This document shows positions 24,305 to 35,436 of a stretch of DNA of 64,000 bases, one piece after another (the first letter of the stretch is position 1; every line of letters begins with the position of its first letter). A model generated the notes under the pieces. That model was not told where the DNA came from. It made no database searches and saw nothing but the letters and a program-made list of their open reading frames with translations. Source of the stretch: Selaginella moellendorffii (lineage: Eukaryota > Streptophyta > Lycopodiopsida > Selaginellales > Selaginellaceae); assembly GCF_000143415.4 (NCBI RefSeq), contig NW_003314432.1, positions 63,862-127,861 of the forward strand. Reading direction: 5' to 3'. Position numbers and translations under genes: made by a program.

Positions 24305-26860
24305 AGGCACTACTTTGATGATGTCCTATGACTAAGGAGGAACATGAGATGCATGTGAGGCAAATGTTGCCGCTATTGAGGGAGAACAAGCTGTATTCTA
24401 AACTGTCAAAGCGTGAGTTCTTCTTGGAGGAGATCACCTATCTCGGACATGTGGTGCCACGAGATGGTGTGCGGGAAGATCCTCAAAAGACTCAGATAGT
24501 CGTTGACTAGCTTGTTCCCCCTACTGTGCATGGGTTTCTTTGGTATGGTGGGAGTCTTTTGCCGGTTTGTGAAGGACTTCTCCTTGATTGCTGCTCCTTT
24601 GATGGATATTCTTTGAAACACCACCAAGCATGTTAAGTTGGTGTGGGGTGAAAGTGTCAAGAAGCGTTTGAGTGGTTAAAGCAATCATGTATATTCTACA
24701 AATATTTGCTTGTGATAAGCCACTTGTGGTAGAAGGCTAAGGCTCATGCTCATGAGTCCTTTTCTCTTTCTGATCCTAGTGAGGCCATGGGTGTCAGTGT
24801 GGACCAAGGAGAGAATGTATCTACTCATGTTCTAGCTGACACTTCTGTCACTAAGCTTTCTGAAGGAGTGAAGAAGAATTGTATCAACTCATCTGAGCTG
24901 TAAGGTTGTTTGTGCAATGAGTTGTGCATAGCCAAGTGCTTAGTGTCCTCTTTGACTCTGGTGCTACGCATACTTTCATTAACAAGGCTAGTGATGAGGG
25001 TATAGGAGCTGTCTTGGTGCAAGACTGCTGTCCTATTGCCTACATAAGCAACAAGTTTGACACAACTTAGCTGAACTGCCAACTCGGGATAGGAAGTTGT
25101 ATGTTGTAGTTGTTGTGGTCAAAGAGTGGAGGCATTATCTGTATGGTTGGATTTTTCATGTGGATAACTTTACCACTTGTCACTCTTTTCACTTGCCAGA
25201 TGGAGCTTCGAGGCCGGCTAGCTCATTGACTGGAGTTTTTGCAGGAAATGGATGTGCATTCCAAACCACTAGAGGAGTTTAGGTCTGGGGTTTAAGGTGA
25301 CTAAAACTGATTTCCCCAGGGATTCCCAAGTAAAAGTCAAAGGGTAATTTTGACCACAGATTACTTGGGAATTCAGAAGATTGATGTTTAAAGCAAAGTT
25401 ACTAGGTTTTCCAAGATCTACAACTTTTCTTTAAGACAATTTTCCTGTTTCTGAAAGGAGTAGACAGTAAAGGTGGTTGTTTCTCCATTGGTTAGGATGG
25501 TGAACTCTATATCGTTTGGGAAGGTCTCCAGTGGTTTGCTGGATGAAATTAAAGAGCTTGCTGACTTCGACTCCTTTGTAGTGAAGGCATGTGCAGTTGT
25601 TTTGAAGGGGGACGCCTCTTCCAATGCGATTGTGCTTCCTTTGATGTACAAGATGGTTTCTTAGTCAAGAGGAATCAGGCTATGGTTCCTAGAGATGATG
25701 TTCTTTTACAGTGGATTCTGTAAGAGTGTCCATTGCACCAAGTGCAGGACATCGAGGACGTGTGTTCTGGTAGAGATGCATTTATTTTGGCCTGGAATGA
25801 AGTCAGGTGTTGATAAGTATGTGGACAGTTGTTAGACCGGCCAGGCAGTCACAATGGATTGTGAGAAGCATGAAGGTCTCTACCATAGTTAACCTCAACG
25901 GAAGTGGGATAGCATTTTCTATGAGTTTCATAGAAGGTGCTTCAAGGCAATGTTGCTATCTGGGTTGTTGTGGATTGTGTGATGATGTTGGCTCACTTCT
26001 TCCTTGTGAAGACGAATGCTAAGGCTTTTGACCTTGCTCAGCTGTATTTCTCTATGGGCTGCCTAAGGATGTTGTAAATGATCGGGATCCCATGTTCACT
26101 TTGGTGTTTTGGCAGATGGTGTTCCAGAAGCTTGAGACAAAGCTGAGCATGAGCATCCACAGTCAGATGGACAAACAAACGAGTTAATTAGGTGCTGGAA
26201 GACATGCTAAGATCGTTTGTTGGTCATCTGAAGAGGCAAGGTATTGGGGAGAAGTACCTGCCTTTGCTAGAGTTTGCCTATAACTGTGCCTTCCATTTGG
26301 CTATTGAGATGGCTCCGTTTATGGCAATGTATGGCTTTCAACCTTGGTGCCCTGTTGGTATGAACTTGGTTTCTCTGGAGTTGGCTGATGAGCATCATCA
26401 GCACAAGCAGTTTCAGGTTGGAGACAAGGTTTTCCTTCGGTTGTCTGAAGCTCAGTGAGCTCTTCAAGGTGGAGGTAGTTCTAAGTTGTTGCCACAGTAC
26501 TGTGGGCCTTGGATTATTCTCAAACGAGTTGGAGACCTTGCCTATCAACTAGACTTGCCTAGTGGTGTGAAGATTCATCCCGTCTTCTATGTAGGAAGTT
26601 GAAGGCGTGTTTGCATTCTGGTAATATCTTGGACCAGTCTGTGATCAAGATTCCAGAGATAGATGTTTGAAGGTTGGCCCTACTTGTGTGTTATAGCAAC
26701 AGCTAGCGCACACACATCGTAAGACTTGGAGAGAGTTACTTGTTCAGTGGAATGGTTATTCTCCATATGATGCTACATGGGAAGCTGAGGATGATGTTGT
26801 TTCCTAATCTTGAGTATGACTTGGATGACATTCCAGAGGAAGAGGAGAAGTAGTCACTTG
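24305..26860 (+). mobile_element. family-2 Ty3/Gypsy chromovirus, scrambled
   Basis: Reverse transcriptase box YFDDVL at 24,311-24,328, followed by KEEHEMHVRQMLPLLRENKL and EITYLGHVVPRDGV (24,330-24,480). After this, at 24,942-25,080, a protease motif (LFDSGATHTFIN) passes in the same frame directly into RNase H sequence (GIGAVLVQDCCPIAYISNKF), so protease and RNase H are joined by a deletion, and protease lies after the RT. Integrase follows at 25,640-26,460 (HLFWPGMKSGVDKYVDSC; YLPLLEFAYNCAFHLAIEMA; FQVGDKVFLRL), then a chromodomain at about 26,718-26,810 (WRELLVQWNGYSPYDATWEA). A chromodomain marks the chromovirus branch and is thought to guide insertion into heterochromatin. Many stops are present. 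Confidence 0.8.
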
Positions 26861-26959
26861 CTCCTATCCTTTCTTTCTTTTCTGACCCCGTTGATGGTTG
26901 GAGGTGTTGTGTCACGTGAGACAGTTAGTGGTTTTGTTAGCGGGATGCTTTGCTAGCTT

Positions 26960-28530
26960 CTCTCTCCTGAGCTACTGTTCATTGTAGTTGGAGCAGAGGG
27001 AAAAAATGTCACCATATTTCGTGATGAACCAGCTGATTCTGGACCTAGGTCTCTGATCAAAGAGCCAAATACCAACTGCAAATTTGCATGTGAAGAGGTG
27101 TTCAAACATCTCCACGGGGTTTTCATTGCATAGAATACACAGAGTTTTGTGAACTGTGAGCCAATCACCAACAGGGATGCTGTCCTGCACAAGAAGCCAG
27201 CTTACCTTAGCTTCCACCAGTGTCTTCCACATGTTCACAATGTACTTCCGATTCTTCAACTTTCGCATAAGCTTGGTGTCAATTTTATCCATCAAAAGCT
27301 CTCTGCCATGCTTAGACCTGTACATAAAAAAAGACACACTGAACTCATTACCTTCCCCGGATAACTGAGCCGGATCCTATATAAGATTAGATATAGGTAC
27401 TCCCCAAACTAGTGTATTGCCGAGCATTCTCCCAGTTGAACCTTAGGATCCAGTTCAGTGTATTTCCCTCTCTGATGTATCGTCCTGATCCTTTTACCGA
27501 AGGCCATCCTGGGAACCGGGACCTCCTCGGGAACTATACATGGAAACAGTGCACCACTGTTATGGGGATAAAAAACAATACCTTGAGGTGATGGGGTTGT
27601 TTCCATAACAAAGATGATTTGAGTCTCAGCACCATCAAGCATTATCCAATCATGAACCTCGATAACTTCAGTTTGTAAAGCAAGATGAAGGCAATCACAA
27701 GCGATGCTGCCTTAAGCTTTGATGTGGAGTTTTCATCCTGGGTTGTAATGGGTTGTCATGAGGCCATCCGATGAGCAGGGTTTGCTCCAAGCGGACGTTA
27801 AACAAATACCTGACTTTACCTTTTTCATTGTATCATAGCTTGTCCACTGCTGAGGAAGAAAAACAAGATCCCAACAAGAACTTTGCTGTAAGTGATGGCT
27901 TGCTAGCTCTTTGTAGATCCAATAAGTCTTTGATTGAAGCTCCCACATTTCTATGCCACCTAGGCCAAAAATCTCTATCCAAGCCTGGAGCTGAACAGTC
28001 ACCTATATACTGTTGATTACTGTTCTTATGCGCTACATTGAAGAACAAGCAATCAGCTAATGCCTCTGTCAGATGGTCTGGTTCTTTCTGACTTAACCTG
28101 GGTAGGAGTGTGACTTCCATATCTTCAACATCTCTTTTGCTATTCCATCCTGGACTTTCTTTGTGTTGAGAGGAGCAATGCCAATCGATTCCTTGTTTAT
28201 AGTTACCACCTTGGCTAGGCAAGATCTTCTGTAGTTGAGCTCTGAAGAGGAAGTGCCAGCTTTGGTTTCGTGGATATAAACCTGACACAAGCACTTTGAA
28301 GAGAAGAGCTTTGGATTGAATTCCTGGGTGTGGCACATTCCGAATAACTGAATTCCACTCTACTTTTGCCCAGACTTTGCACCCGCTGGAGTTTCTAAAG
28401 TTTCTACATATGTCGTTGGTGATCAAGTGTTGGTGAGTTATCGGGTGTTGCAGATCCAAGGTTTTTGCTGCGTAGGTCCTTATCACATCGTCCAACAAGT
28501 TGGTCCATGTGGTGACACTCAATGCACAAT
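26960..28530 (-). mobile_element. LINE (non-LTR retrotransposon) ORF2 3' end
   Basis: Minus-strand frames 28522-27833, 27642-27409 and 27337-26972 read as the C-terminal third of a plant L1-type ORF2. The last holds a zf-RVT-like zinc-binding motif, CILCNENPVEMFEHLFTC (CX2CX9HX3C), preceded by KVSWLLVQDSIPVGDWL. The first (229 codons) has IRNVPHPGIQSKALLFKVLV and matches the region between RT and zinc motif. No RT domain or endonuclease is in the window, so the copy is 5'-truncated, the usual state of LINE insertions. No poly(A) tail or target duplication was evident at the left end. Confidence 0.65.
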
Positions 28531-28539
28531 GTCAAGAGA

Positions 28540-28860
28540 AGATCCATGTGAAGCGGTTAGCTCAATATTGTGTGTGAACGGATTGATGTAAGGATTCTAC
28601 CATATATTCTATGGTAGATATAGATAAACTCAACAAGATTGGAATACAAAACTTTTTAATAATAATAAATTAACAATTTTTAATGTGTATTTATGGAGCC
28701 CACAAGAGTAGGGTGAGGTGTTATTATATTATGTTATTTATATGCTCATATGATGCTGAGGTTTAGGGATATGAGTTTTATGGCCCAGGTAAGTTAGAGG
28801 AAGGAAAAAAAGAATTAATTAGAGTGAAAATGCGAGTTATTGTGAAATTAGAGTATAAAT
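28540..28860. other. AT-rich spacer
   Basis: Contains short TAATAATAATAAATTAAC-type runs and no coding signal. Confidence 0.5.
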
Positions 28861-28865
28861 GTGAG

Positions 28866-29864
28866 TTAAGAGTTAACACAAGCTAAGAGTAAAAACGTGA
28901 TGTAGCAGCTTAAAAGAGGGAAGTAGGAATGCTTGGATGGAGTTCCACCAGGTAGAAAAGACAAGTCATACCTCAAGCCTCGGATTGCTCTCACCCGGTT
29001 GCCTACTTTAATCAAGCCCCGAACCACCCAGCAGTCTTGGCGCACAGGGATGACATCAGCCCTAACCTCTTGCTCCACTGCTACTTCTGAGCTGCTAGCA
29101 GCTTCTCCCCTCCTTAAGAAAAAAGGTCTGTTGTTCTCTTGGAGTTCAAGAGGCATCCTCTTCACCGTCTCCTCTGTTTTTGCTAGCTAGTTACTCTTAC
29201 AAGAAGGAGCACAAGCCAAGTTCAGCTCCATGCTCAGCTCTATCATCTCCTCTTTAAGACACCTCACCTCTTTGAAGCCATTCAGGAGAGCTAGCACGCT
29301 TCACGTCTAGACGTCCCCCCCCCCCCCCTTTTTTTTTGCGATTGTCTCTTCAAACTCATCATACTTATTTAACTCACCAAACCTTCAGTTTGCACGCATC
29401 CGCACGTCAAGATTGTTGGAGAGCTCAACTGGAAGATGGAAAAAGGCCAAGGTGACTCATGGGGTTTCAAAACCTGCACTCGGCTTGGTCTCCTTGAGCC
29501 AGGACCATTTCTCCAGGAGATAACTTATGCTACAACACTCTCTGCTCGACGATCTCAATGTGGAAAGATCCACAAAGCTGTCCCACTCATCATAGTTGTA
29601 GAAGAAATCATCCTCATACTGCATCTGCAACCTTGCTCGAGCCCAAGCCTCCCCCATCGCAAGCTTCTCCCTCATCTTGATCAGCTCACACTTGAGGCGG
29701 CAAAACAAGTCCAGGTCCTGCGGAACAACAATGGAATACACCTTTCCCGGGTACCTGTCTCGAAATCTGTGAAAGTACAGTGGACGATGTGGTGTTTCAG
29801 ATCGCAGCGGAATGATAACTTGATGAAAGCAACAAAACCATCGAGCTCGCTCTTTGGGGATCAA
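28866..29864 (-). pseudogene. unidentified coding fragments
   Basis: Two minus-strand frames have a coding look: 29864-29457 (135 codons, with YFHRFRDRYPGKVYSIVVPQ and MGEAWARARLQMQYEDDFFY) and 29165-28866 (VIPVRQDCWVVRGLIKVGNR). Between them, about 29,280-29,190, a third frame has a coiled-coil-like CLKEEMIELSMELNLA. They may be exons of one gene or fragments of one. A run of 14 C followed by 9 T (plus strand, near 29,317) lies between them. No family is recognised and no complete gene model could be built. Confidence 0.35.
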
Positions 29865-29891
29865 TTATCATCTCCTCCTTTGAAGCGATGA

Positions 29892-30894
29892 GCAGCAGGC
29901 CTTGATCGCATCCAGAAGTACTAGAGATAGTCTGCAAAAGCAAGTTTGACACCAGTTATTTTGGCAACACAGAAGAAAAAGAAGAAAAATAAACTCAAGT
30001 TTCAAAATTTATAGAGATCCATACAATCCAAATCAAGATCAATCCTTTACGAACTTAATGCCGCTTTCAGCACCTCTAAGCTCTGCCAAAAAACGTAGCG
30101 CCACAATCGTTCGCTTGAAAATCTGAAGATGTCAATCGAAGCATGCAAGCAAAAACATGAAGTGAAGAAGCGCAGGTGGACAACAAAGGAGATGAACTGA
30201 GCGAGGCCAAGAACACATATAAGGACTGAATGTAAGCACGTGAGGCCTTGCGCGGTTTTTTCCTCCGTGCGTGGCTTCATGTGCGAAGAGTTTGGTGTGG
30301 TAAGGTATGTTGTGGAGCAGCCAGAAGCCCAGGGTGAATATAAGTATGTGAGGCCTTGTGAGGTTTTACCACCGCCCAAGGACTCCTGTGCATGGGCCCC
30401 GGGCGAGAGTCATTTGTGAAAGTGTTCTGCATGAAACTGGTACCCTGAGGCTTCTGGCCACGTGGCCCCATGATTAATTTGTGTAGAGTGTGGTTTATTT
30501 TTGCATATTAAGTGTAGTTAGCAGATTATATTGAAGAACTGAAGACTACCTACAGTTAAGTGCTTGCAGCAACAGATCATATAAAAAATGAATGCAGAGA
30601 ATAACCAATTGGGATTTCTAGGAAGTTCGTGCGTGTTGTTAGTAATAATAATAATAATCATAAAAACCTGTTCAGCCAGTTAGAAGATTGTCTGAAAATT
30701 ATGCATGTACAGCTCTTGAGCAACTGATTGCTGCTGGCTCACTTTCTATATATATCAAAGAGATTTTTTTTTAACAATAAACATCTAAGCTGCTGCAGTT
30801 AAGCTGTGACATTGTAAAGTTTAAAAAGGAAAAGAATTAGAAGGCTAAGTAATAACAAATCGGGATTTCTAGGGTATGCGTGCGGCGCTAGGGT
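29892..30894. other. upstream region of the PPR-DYW gene
   Basis: No gene seen. Two near-repeats of a ~100-bp block lie at 30,205-30,290 and 30,320-30,395 (shared words GTGAGGCCTTG and ATATAAGTATGTGAGG / CATATAAGGACTG). A TATA-like TCTATATATATCAAAG is near 30,745, about 150 bp before the presumed start codon. Promoter assignment is tentative. Confidence 0.35.
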
Positions 30895-33800
30895 TTGTGT
30901 GGTGTGTGTGCATTTCTCAACAATCTCATGGAGTTCAGGGATCCCACTTTCTGGTGGGACAACAGGTTCAAGAAGAAAAACAAGTTCTTCTCAGAGTCCT
31001 ACCCGGATTTCAAACATGTTTCTACCGGAGAGAGCCTGTGGATCGCCAACAGGAAAACACCGACCTGGGTCTCTGCAAAACTCGAGTCGCTCGCTGACCC
31101 AGCTGTAGGTAAGGCCACCACGGCCCGCTACAACTCTCCACATACCGCACCTGTAGCTGGTGATGAACCGGTGAGTTTAGGGAGGCTGATACACCGCGTG
31201 AGAGACTCAGCTGAGAGCAGATCCCTTTCTTTGGGAAAACAAGCCCATGAAGCTGTGCTCAAGAGTGATGAGCACAAAAACAACATCTACTTGTTGACGG
31301 GATTGATCGATATGTACTGCAAGTGTGGCGAGCTTGAGGAGGCTCGCAAGATTTTCCACTCCATGGGAACTCGGAGTGTTGTGTCCTACAACGCGATCAT
31401 CCAGGGCTGCGGCTCGAACGGGCAAGCTGAACTTGCTCTGGAGTACTACTCTGCCCTGAGAGCTTGTACCACCATTCAACCCAACGATCGGACACATGTC
31501 GCGGTGATCAGCGCCTGCTCCAGACTTGCTACCGAATCCAGCGAGAAGAGGGAGAGAGCTCTACGCATCGGGATGGAGATCCATTCAATGCTGAGCAAGG
31601 AGAAGAAACAGGTAGATCTGTTCGTGGCGACTTGCCTGGTAGACATGTACTGCAAGTGTGGCGAGCTTGAGGAGGCTCGCAAGATTTTCCACTCCATGGG
31701 AACCCGGAGTGTTGTGTCCTACAACGCGATCATCCAGGGCTGCGACACGAACGGGCAAGCTGAACTTGCTCTGGAGTACTACTCTACCCTGAGAGCTTGT
31801 ACCTCCATTCAACCCAACGATCGGACACATGTCGCGGTGATCAGCGCCTGCTCCACACTTGCTACCGAATCCAGCGAGAAGAGGGAGAGAGCTCTACGCA
31901 TCGGGATGGAAGTCCATTCAGTACTGAGCAAGGAGAAGAAACATCTAGGTTTGTACATGGCGACTTGCCTGGTAGACATGTACTGCAAGTGTGGCGAGCT
32001 TGAGGAGGCTCGCAAGATTTTCCACTCCATGGGAACTCGGAGTGTTGTGTCCTACACCGCGATCATCCAGGGCTGCAACACGAACGGGCAAGCTGAACTT
32101 GCTCTGGAGTACTACTCTGCCCTGAGGGCTGATACGACCATTCAACCCGACGATCGGACACATGTCGCGGTGATCAGCGCCTGCTCCACACTTGCTACCG
32201 AATCCAGCGAGAAGAGGGAGAGAGCTCTACGCATCGGGATGGAAGTCCATTCAGTACTGAGCAAGGAGAAGAAACATCTAGGTCTGTACATGGCGACTTG
32301 CCTGGTAGACATGTACTGCAAGTGTGGTGAGCTTGAGGAGGCTTGCAAGATTTTCCACTCCATGGGAACTCGGAGTGTTGTGTCCTACACCGCGATCATC
32401 CAGGGCTGCAACACGAACGGGCGAGCTGAACTTGCTCTGGAGTACTACTCTGCCCTGAGAGCTGATAACACCATTCAACCCGACGATTGGACTTATGTCG
32501 TGGTGATCAGCGCCTGCTCCACACTTGCTACCGAATGCAGCGAGAAGAGGGAGAGAGCTCTACGCATCGGGATGGAGATCCATTCAATGCTGAGCAAGGA
32601 GAAGAAACAGCTAGATCTGTTTGAGGCGAATTGCCTGGTAGACATGTACTGCAAGTGTGGTGAGCTTGAGGAGGCTCGCAAGATTTTCCACTCCATGGGA
32701 ACTCGGAGTGTTGTGTCCTACACCGCGATCATCCAGGGCTGCAACACGAACGGGCGAGCTGAACTTGCTCTGGAGTACTACTCTGCCCTGAGAGCTGATA
32801 ACACCATTCAACCCGACGATCAGACTCATGTCGTAGTGATCAGCGCCTGCTCCACACTTGCTACCGAATCCAGCGAGAAGAGGGAGAGAGCTCTACGCAT
32901 CGGGATGGAGATCCATTCAATGCTGAGCAAGGAGAAGAAACAGCTAGATCTGTTCGTGGCGAATTGCCTGGTAGACATGTACTGCAGGTGTGGCGAGCTT
33001 GAGGAGGCTCGCAAGATTTTCCACTCTATGGGAACTCGGAGTGTTGTGTCCTACACCGCGATCATCCAGGGCTGCAACACGAACGGGCGAGCTGAACTTG
33101 CTCTGGAGTACTACTCTGCCCTGAGAGCTGATAACACCATTCAAGCTAATGCTTGCACCTACACCTGCGTCCTTGTTGCTTGCGGGAGTGTGATGGCGGT
33201 CAAGCTCGGGAGGGAGATTCACCAGCTGGCGAAGCATGAAGGGCTGCTGAAAAACAATCCAGTTCTGGGCTCCAGCCTGGTGAGCTTCTACGGCAAATGC
33301 GGCGATGTTGATTCTGCTCAGGAAGCGTTTGACGAGTGCCGAGCTCGGGACAACACGGGTCTCTGGAACTCTCTCATACAGGCTTACACTCTCCAGGGCC
33401 GATCGATTGAGGCCTTGGAGCGTTTCTATTCCATGACTCAGGAGGAGGGCTGTAAAGCTGACGATGTGAGTTTTGTCTCGGTGTTGAACGCTTGCAGCCA
33501 TGGTGGTCTGGTGGGGAAAGGAAGGCAGCTTCTGGATGAAATGCCCAAGCAGTATGGAGTGAAGCCACGTCTGGAGCATTATGTGTGCCTGATCGATATG
33601 CTCGGGCGAGCTAACCTCCTCGATGAAGCTGTGAGAGTTCTCAGAGCCATGCCTTTTGAACCGAATGCAGTGGTTTGGACGTCCCTGCTCGGAGCCTGCC
33701 GGAAGTGGAAGAATTACACGATCGGCAAACTCGCGTTTGAGCGTCTTGTGGAGATGGATCCCAAGAGCGGCACACCTTACGCATTGATGGCCAATATATT

Positions 33801-34287
33801 TGGAAACCTGGGGATGCTCAGTGAAAGGGCCGCTGTTGTGGAGAGAATGAGAGGTGAAGGCAGCTTCAGGGAGCCCGGGAGAAGCTGGTGGACGGATGTT
33901 AGCTCAGGAAAAGTGCATTCTTTTTCTGTTGGGGATAGGAGTCACTCACAGAGCGACGAGATTGCGGCCAAGCTCAAGCAATTGTTGCTTAAAATGAAAG
34001 AGGAGGGGTATGTGAGCGATGTGATCAACGTTCTAAAAGACATACCCGAGGAAGAGAAAGAGGATCACCTGTGTGGCCACAGCGAGAAGCTTGCGCTGGT
34101 GTGTGCTCTGGTGAACTCGCACCAGAAGGAGACCATCAGAATTGTGAAAAATCTCCGAGTTTGTGACGATTGCCATGCGGCCACTGCTCTCATCTCTAAG
34201 CTGGAAAAAAGGTTAATCATCTGCAAAGATGCCAGTCGGGTTCATGTGTTCCAGGATGGCAGATGTTCCTGTGACAACTACTTTTGA
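30895..34287 (+). CDS. PPR-DYW protein with recent tandem repeat expansion
   Basis: An uninterrupted 1130-codon frame, no introns. Residues 1-~110 are N-terminal sequence without repeats, followed by a PLS-type PPR array. The centre (residues 162-716) is five near-identical 111-residue triplets (P-L-S motifs) plus part of a sixth. More diverged repeats follow (NPVLGSSLVSFYGKCGDVDS; SVLNACSHGGLVGKG), then E/E+ motifs with a PG-box-like FREPGRSWW near residue 993. The last ~100 residues are a DYW deaminase domain. The zinc/catalytic signature HSE is at 1062-1064 and CDDCH at 1090-1094, with C-S-C at 1124-1126. It ends N-Y-F instead of D-Y-W. DYW-PPR proteins perform site-specific C-to-U editing of chloroplast or mitochondrial RNA, and editing is known to be very heavy in Selaginella. 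All core catalytic residues are present, so an active editor is plausible. The start could also be the Met at 30,928. No strong transit peptide is evident from sequence alone. Confidence 0.92.
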   Translation: MCGVCAFLNNLMEFRDPTFWWDNRFKKKNKFFSESYPDFKHVSTGESLWIANRKTPTWVSAKLESLADPAVGKATTARYNSPHTAPVAGDEPVSLGRLIHRVRDSAESRSLSLGKQAHEAVLKSDEHKNNIYLLTGLIDMYCKCGELEEARKIFHSMGTRSVVSYNAIIQGCGSNGQAELALEYYSALRACTTIQPNDRTHVAVISACSRLATESSEKRERALRIGMEIHSMLSKEKKQVDLFVATCLVDMYCKCGELEEARKIFHSMGTRSVVSYNAIIQGCDTNGQAELALEYYSTLRACTSIQPNDRTHVAVISACSTLATESSEKRERALRIGMEVHSVLSKEKKHLGLYMATCLVDMYCKCGELEEARKIFHSMGTRSVVSYTAIIQGCNTNGQAELALEYYSALRADTTIQPDDRTHVAVISACSTLATESSEKRERALRIGMEVHSVLSKEKKHLGLYMATCLVDMYCKCGELEEACKIFHSMGTRSVVSYTAIIQGCNTNGRAELALEYYSALRADNTIQPDDWTYVVVISACSTLATECSEKRERALRIGMEIHSMLSKEKKQLDLFEANCLVDMYCKCGELEEARKIFHSMGTRSVVSYTAIIQGCNTNGRAELALEYYSALRADNTIQPDDQTHVVVISACSTLATESSEKRERALRIGMEIHSMLSKEKKQLDLFVANCLVDMYCRCGELEEARKIFHSMGTRSVVSYTAIIQGCNTNGRAELALEYYSALRADNTIQANACTYTCVLVACGSVMAVKLGREIHQLAKHEGLLKNNPVLGSSLVSFYGKCGDVDSAQEAFDECRARDNTGLWNSLIQAYTLQGRSIEALERFYSMTQEEGCKADDVSFVSVLNACSHGGLVGKGRQLLDEMPKQYGVKPRLEHYVCLIDMLGRANLLDEAVRVLRAMPFEPNAVVWTSLLGACRKWKNYTIGKLAFERLVEMDPKSGTPYALMANIFGNLGMLSERAAVVERMRGEGSFREPGRSWWTDVSSGKVHSFSVGDRSHSQSDEIAAKLKQLLLKMKEEGYVSDVINVLKDIPEEEKEDHLCGHSEKLALVCALVNSHQKETIRIVKNLRVCDDCHAATALISKLEKRLIICKDASRVHVFQDGRCSCDNYF
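31378..33147 (+). repeat. tandem array of 333-bp PPR triplet units (5 full + 1 partial)
   Basis: Units begin at 31378, 31711, 32044, 32377, 32710 and 33043, with an exact period of 333 bp (111 codons). Each encodes one P, one L and one S motif. The S motif MYCKCGELEEARKIFHSM is almost invariant. The L motif holds an unusual, charged insertion (SSEKRERALRIGMEIHSML), longer than a normal L motif. The sixth unit departs after about 105 bp. Repetition without frame loss and with few silent changes indicates recent expansion or gene conversion. Confidence 0.95.
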
Positions 34288-35435
34288 AAACATGTCAGTG
34301 CTCTTTCTTGCAGTTATCCCTGGTTTTAAACCCTCTGTGAGTCAAGCAGAAACATGGGCCGCTGAGTGAGCATCAAAGAGTTTGGGTACCGGCAATTCTT
34401 CATACTAAGGCTTATTATCTGAATCTGGGTGCTCCGTTTTGGGGCACCTGTTAGCAGGTTTAGTCACGATTCTGCTACCAAAAAGAAATTTAAATTTAAG
34501 ACAACGTGTCATCCTCCTTTTGCATAGTTTTAACTTTTAAATGTTAATTTTTTCTCTGTGAAGTTCAGGTTGACGGCGTTGCTGATAGCAAGTACCGCCT
34601 CATGTTCTGGGAGCAAGGTGATGGCGGCTTGTGGCATGACCAACTTTGGGTTTGTGCTCCTAGAGCACGTTGAAGACGTGTGGAAGCTGGTGACGACGGC
34701 ATTTGTTTCTTGCAACGTACTCACCAGTTCCTCAGCGACATCTTCCTTCCAGATTTTTTGAGCTTGTCGTGAGTGGTGACTTGCTTGCTCTCTCCTGTGA
34801 TGAGCCTCTGGTGCCCAACCTCAAGGCTCTCTTGTGGATGGAGCTAGCCCTACACAGTCAACCAGCAGATGCACAAATCGTTGAGAATTAGCAACAAGTG
34901 TGTATCATAGGCTCAGTGCGTAGTGTACTAGTGTATATGTACATGTGTTTCAGCTAAATATAATGGGCCAAATACACCGAAGAAAGAAGAGTAGAAACAA
35001 ATTAAGAAATGTAAATTAAGAAGTGCAAAAGAAATGAAAATAAAAATTGTCCATCCTCATCAGTTTACTGAAATTAAGTTGGATTCAATTCTTCCAGCTC
35101 CAAATATTGTGTGATTGAGTTGTAAGTTAATTAATAGTAGAAAATAAGAAAAAAAAAACAAACATTGAAAAAATAGTGTTTGATAATATCTTCTTTGCTT
35201 TTAGTTTTTTGTTTTTGAAAGAAAATTAGTGGGGAGTGCTGGTAAAGATATCTTTGCCGTTTATTGGTGGTTAATTAAATGAGCATGCTTAGAGATGTTT
35301 ATAAGAGTTTAGCTCTGGACCAAGAGTTATCCGAAAATTAAAGTTCAAAATTTATGTTTTCCTTATTTGCACAATAACTTAAGCTAAAGTAATATACTTA
35401 CCCGTATTTTTTATGGGAAAATTATTATTCGCACT
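34288..35435. other. intergenic, with an unidentified coding-like fragment
   Basis: Most of it is AT-rich with no gene. From about 34,566 to 34,890 the plus strand looks coding but frameshifted: DSKYRLMFWEQGDGGLWHDQ in one frame, then FFELVVSGDLLALSCDEPLV in another, closing at a stop at 34,889. I do not recognise the family. It is probably an exon relic. Confidence 0.35.
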
Positions 35436-35436
35436 A

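Noticed and set aside
31207-33579. Repeated minus-strand open frames opposite the PPR-DYW array (70-210 codons)
   Set aside because: They recur with the 333-bp period and mirror the sense coding sequence; no domain of their own. Shadows of the plus-strand gene.
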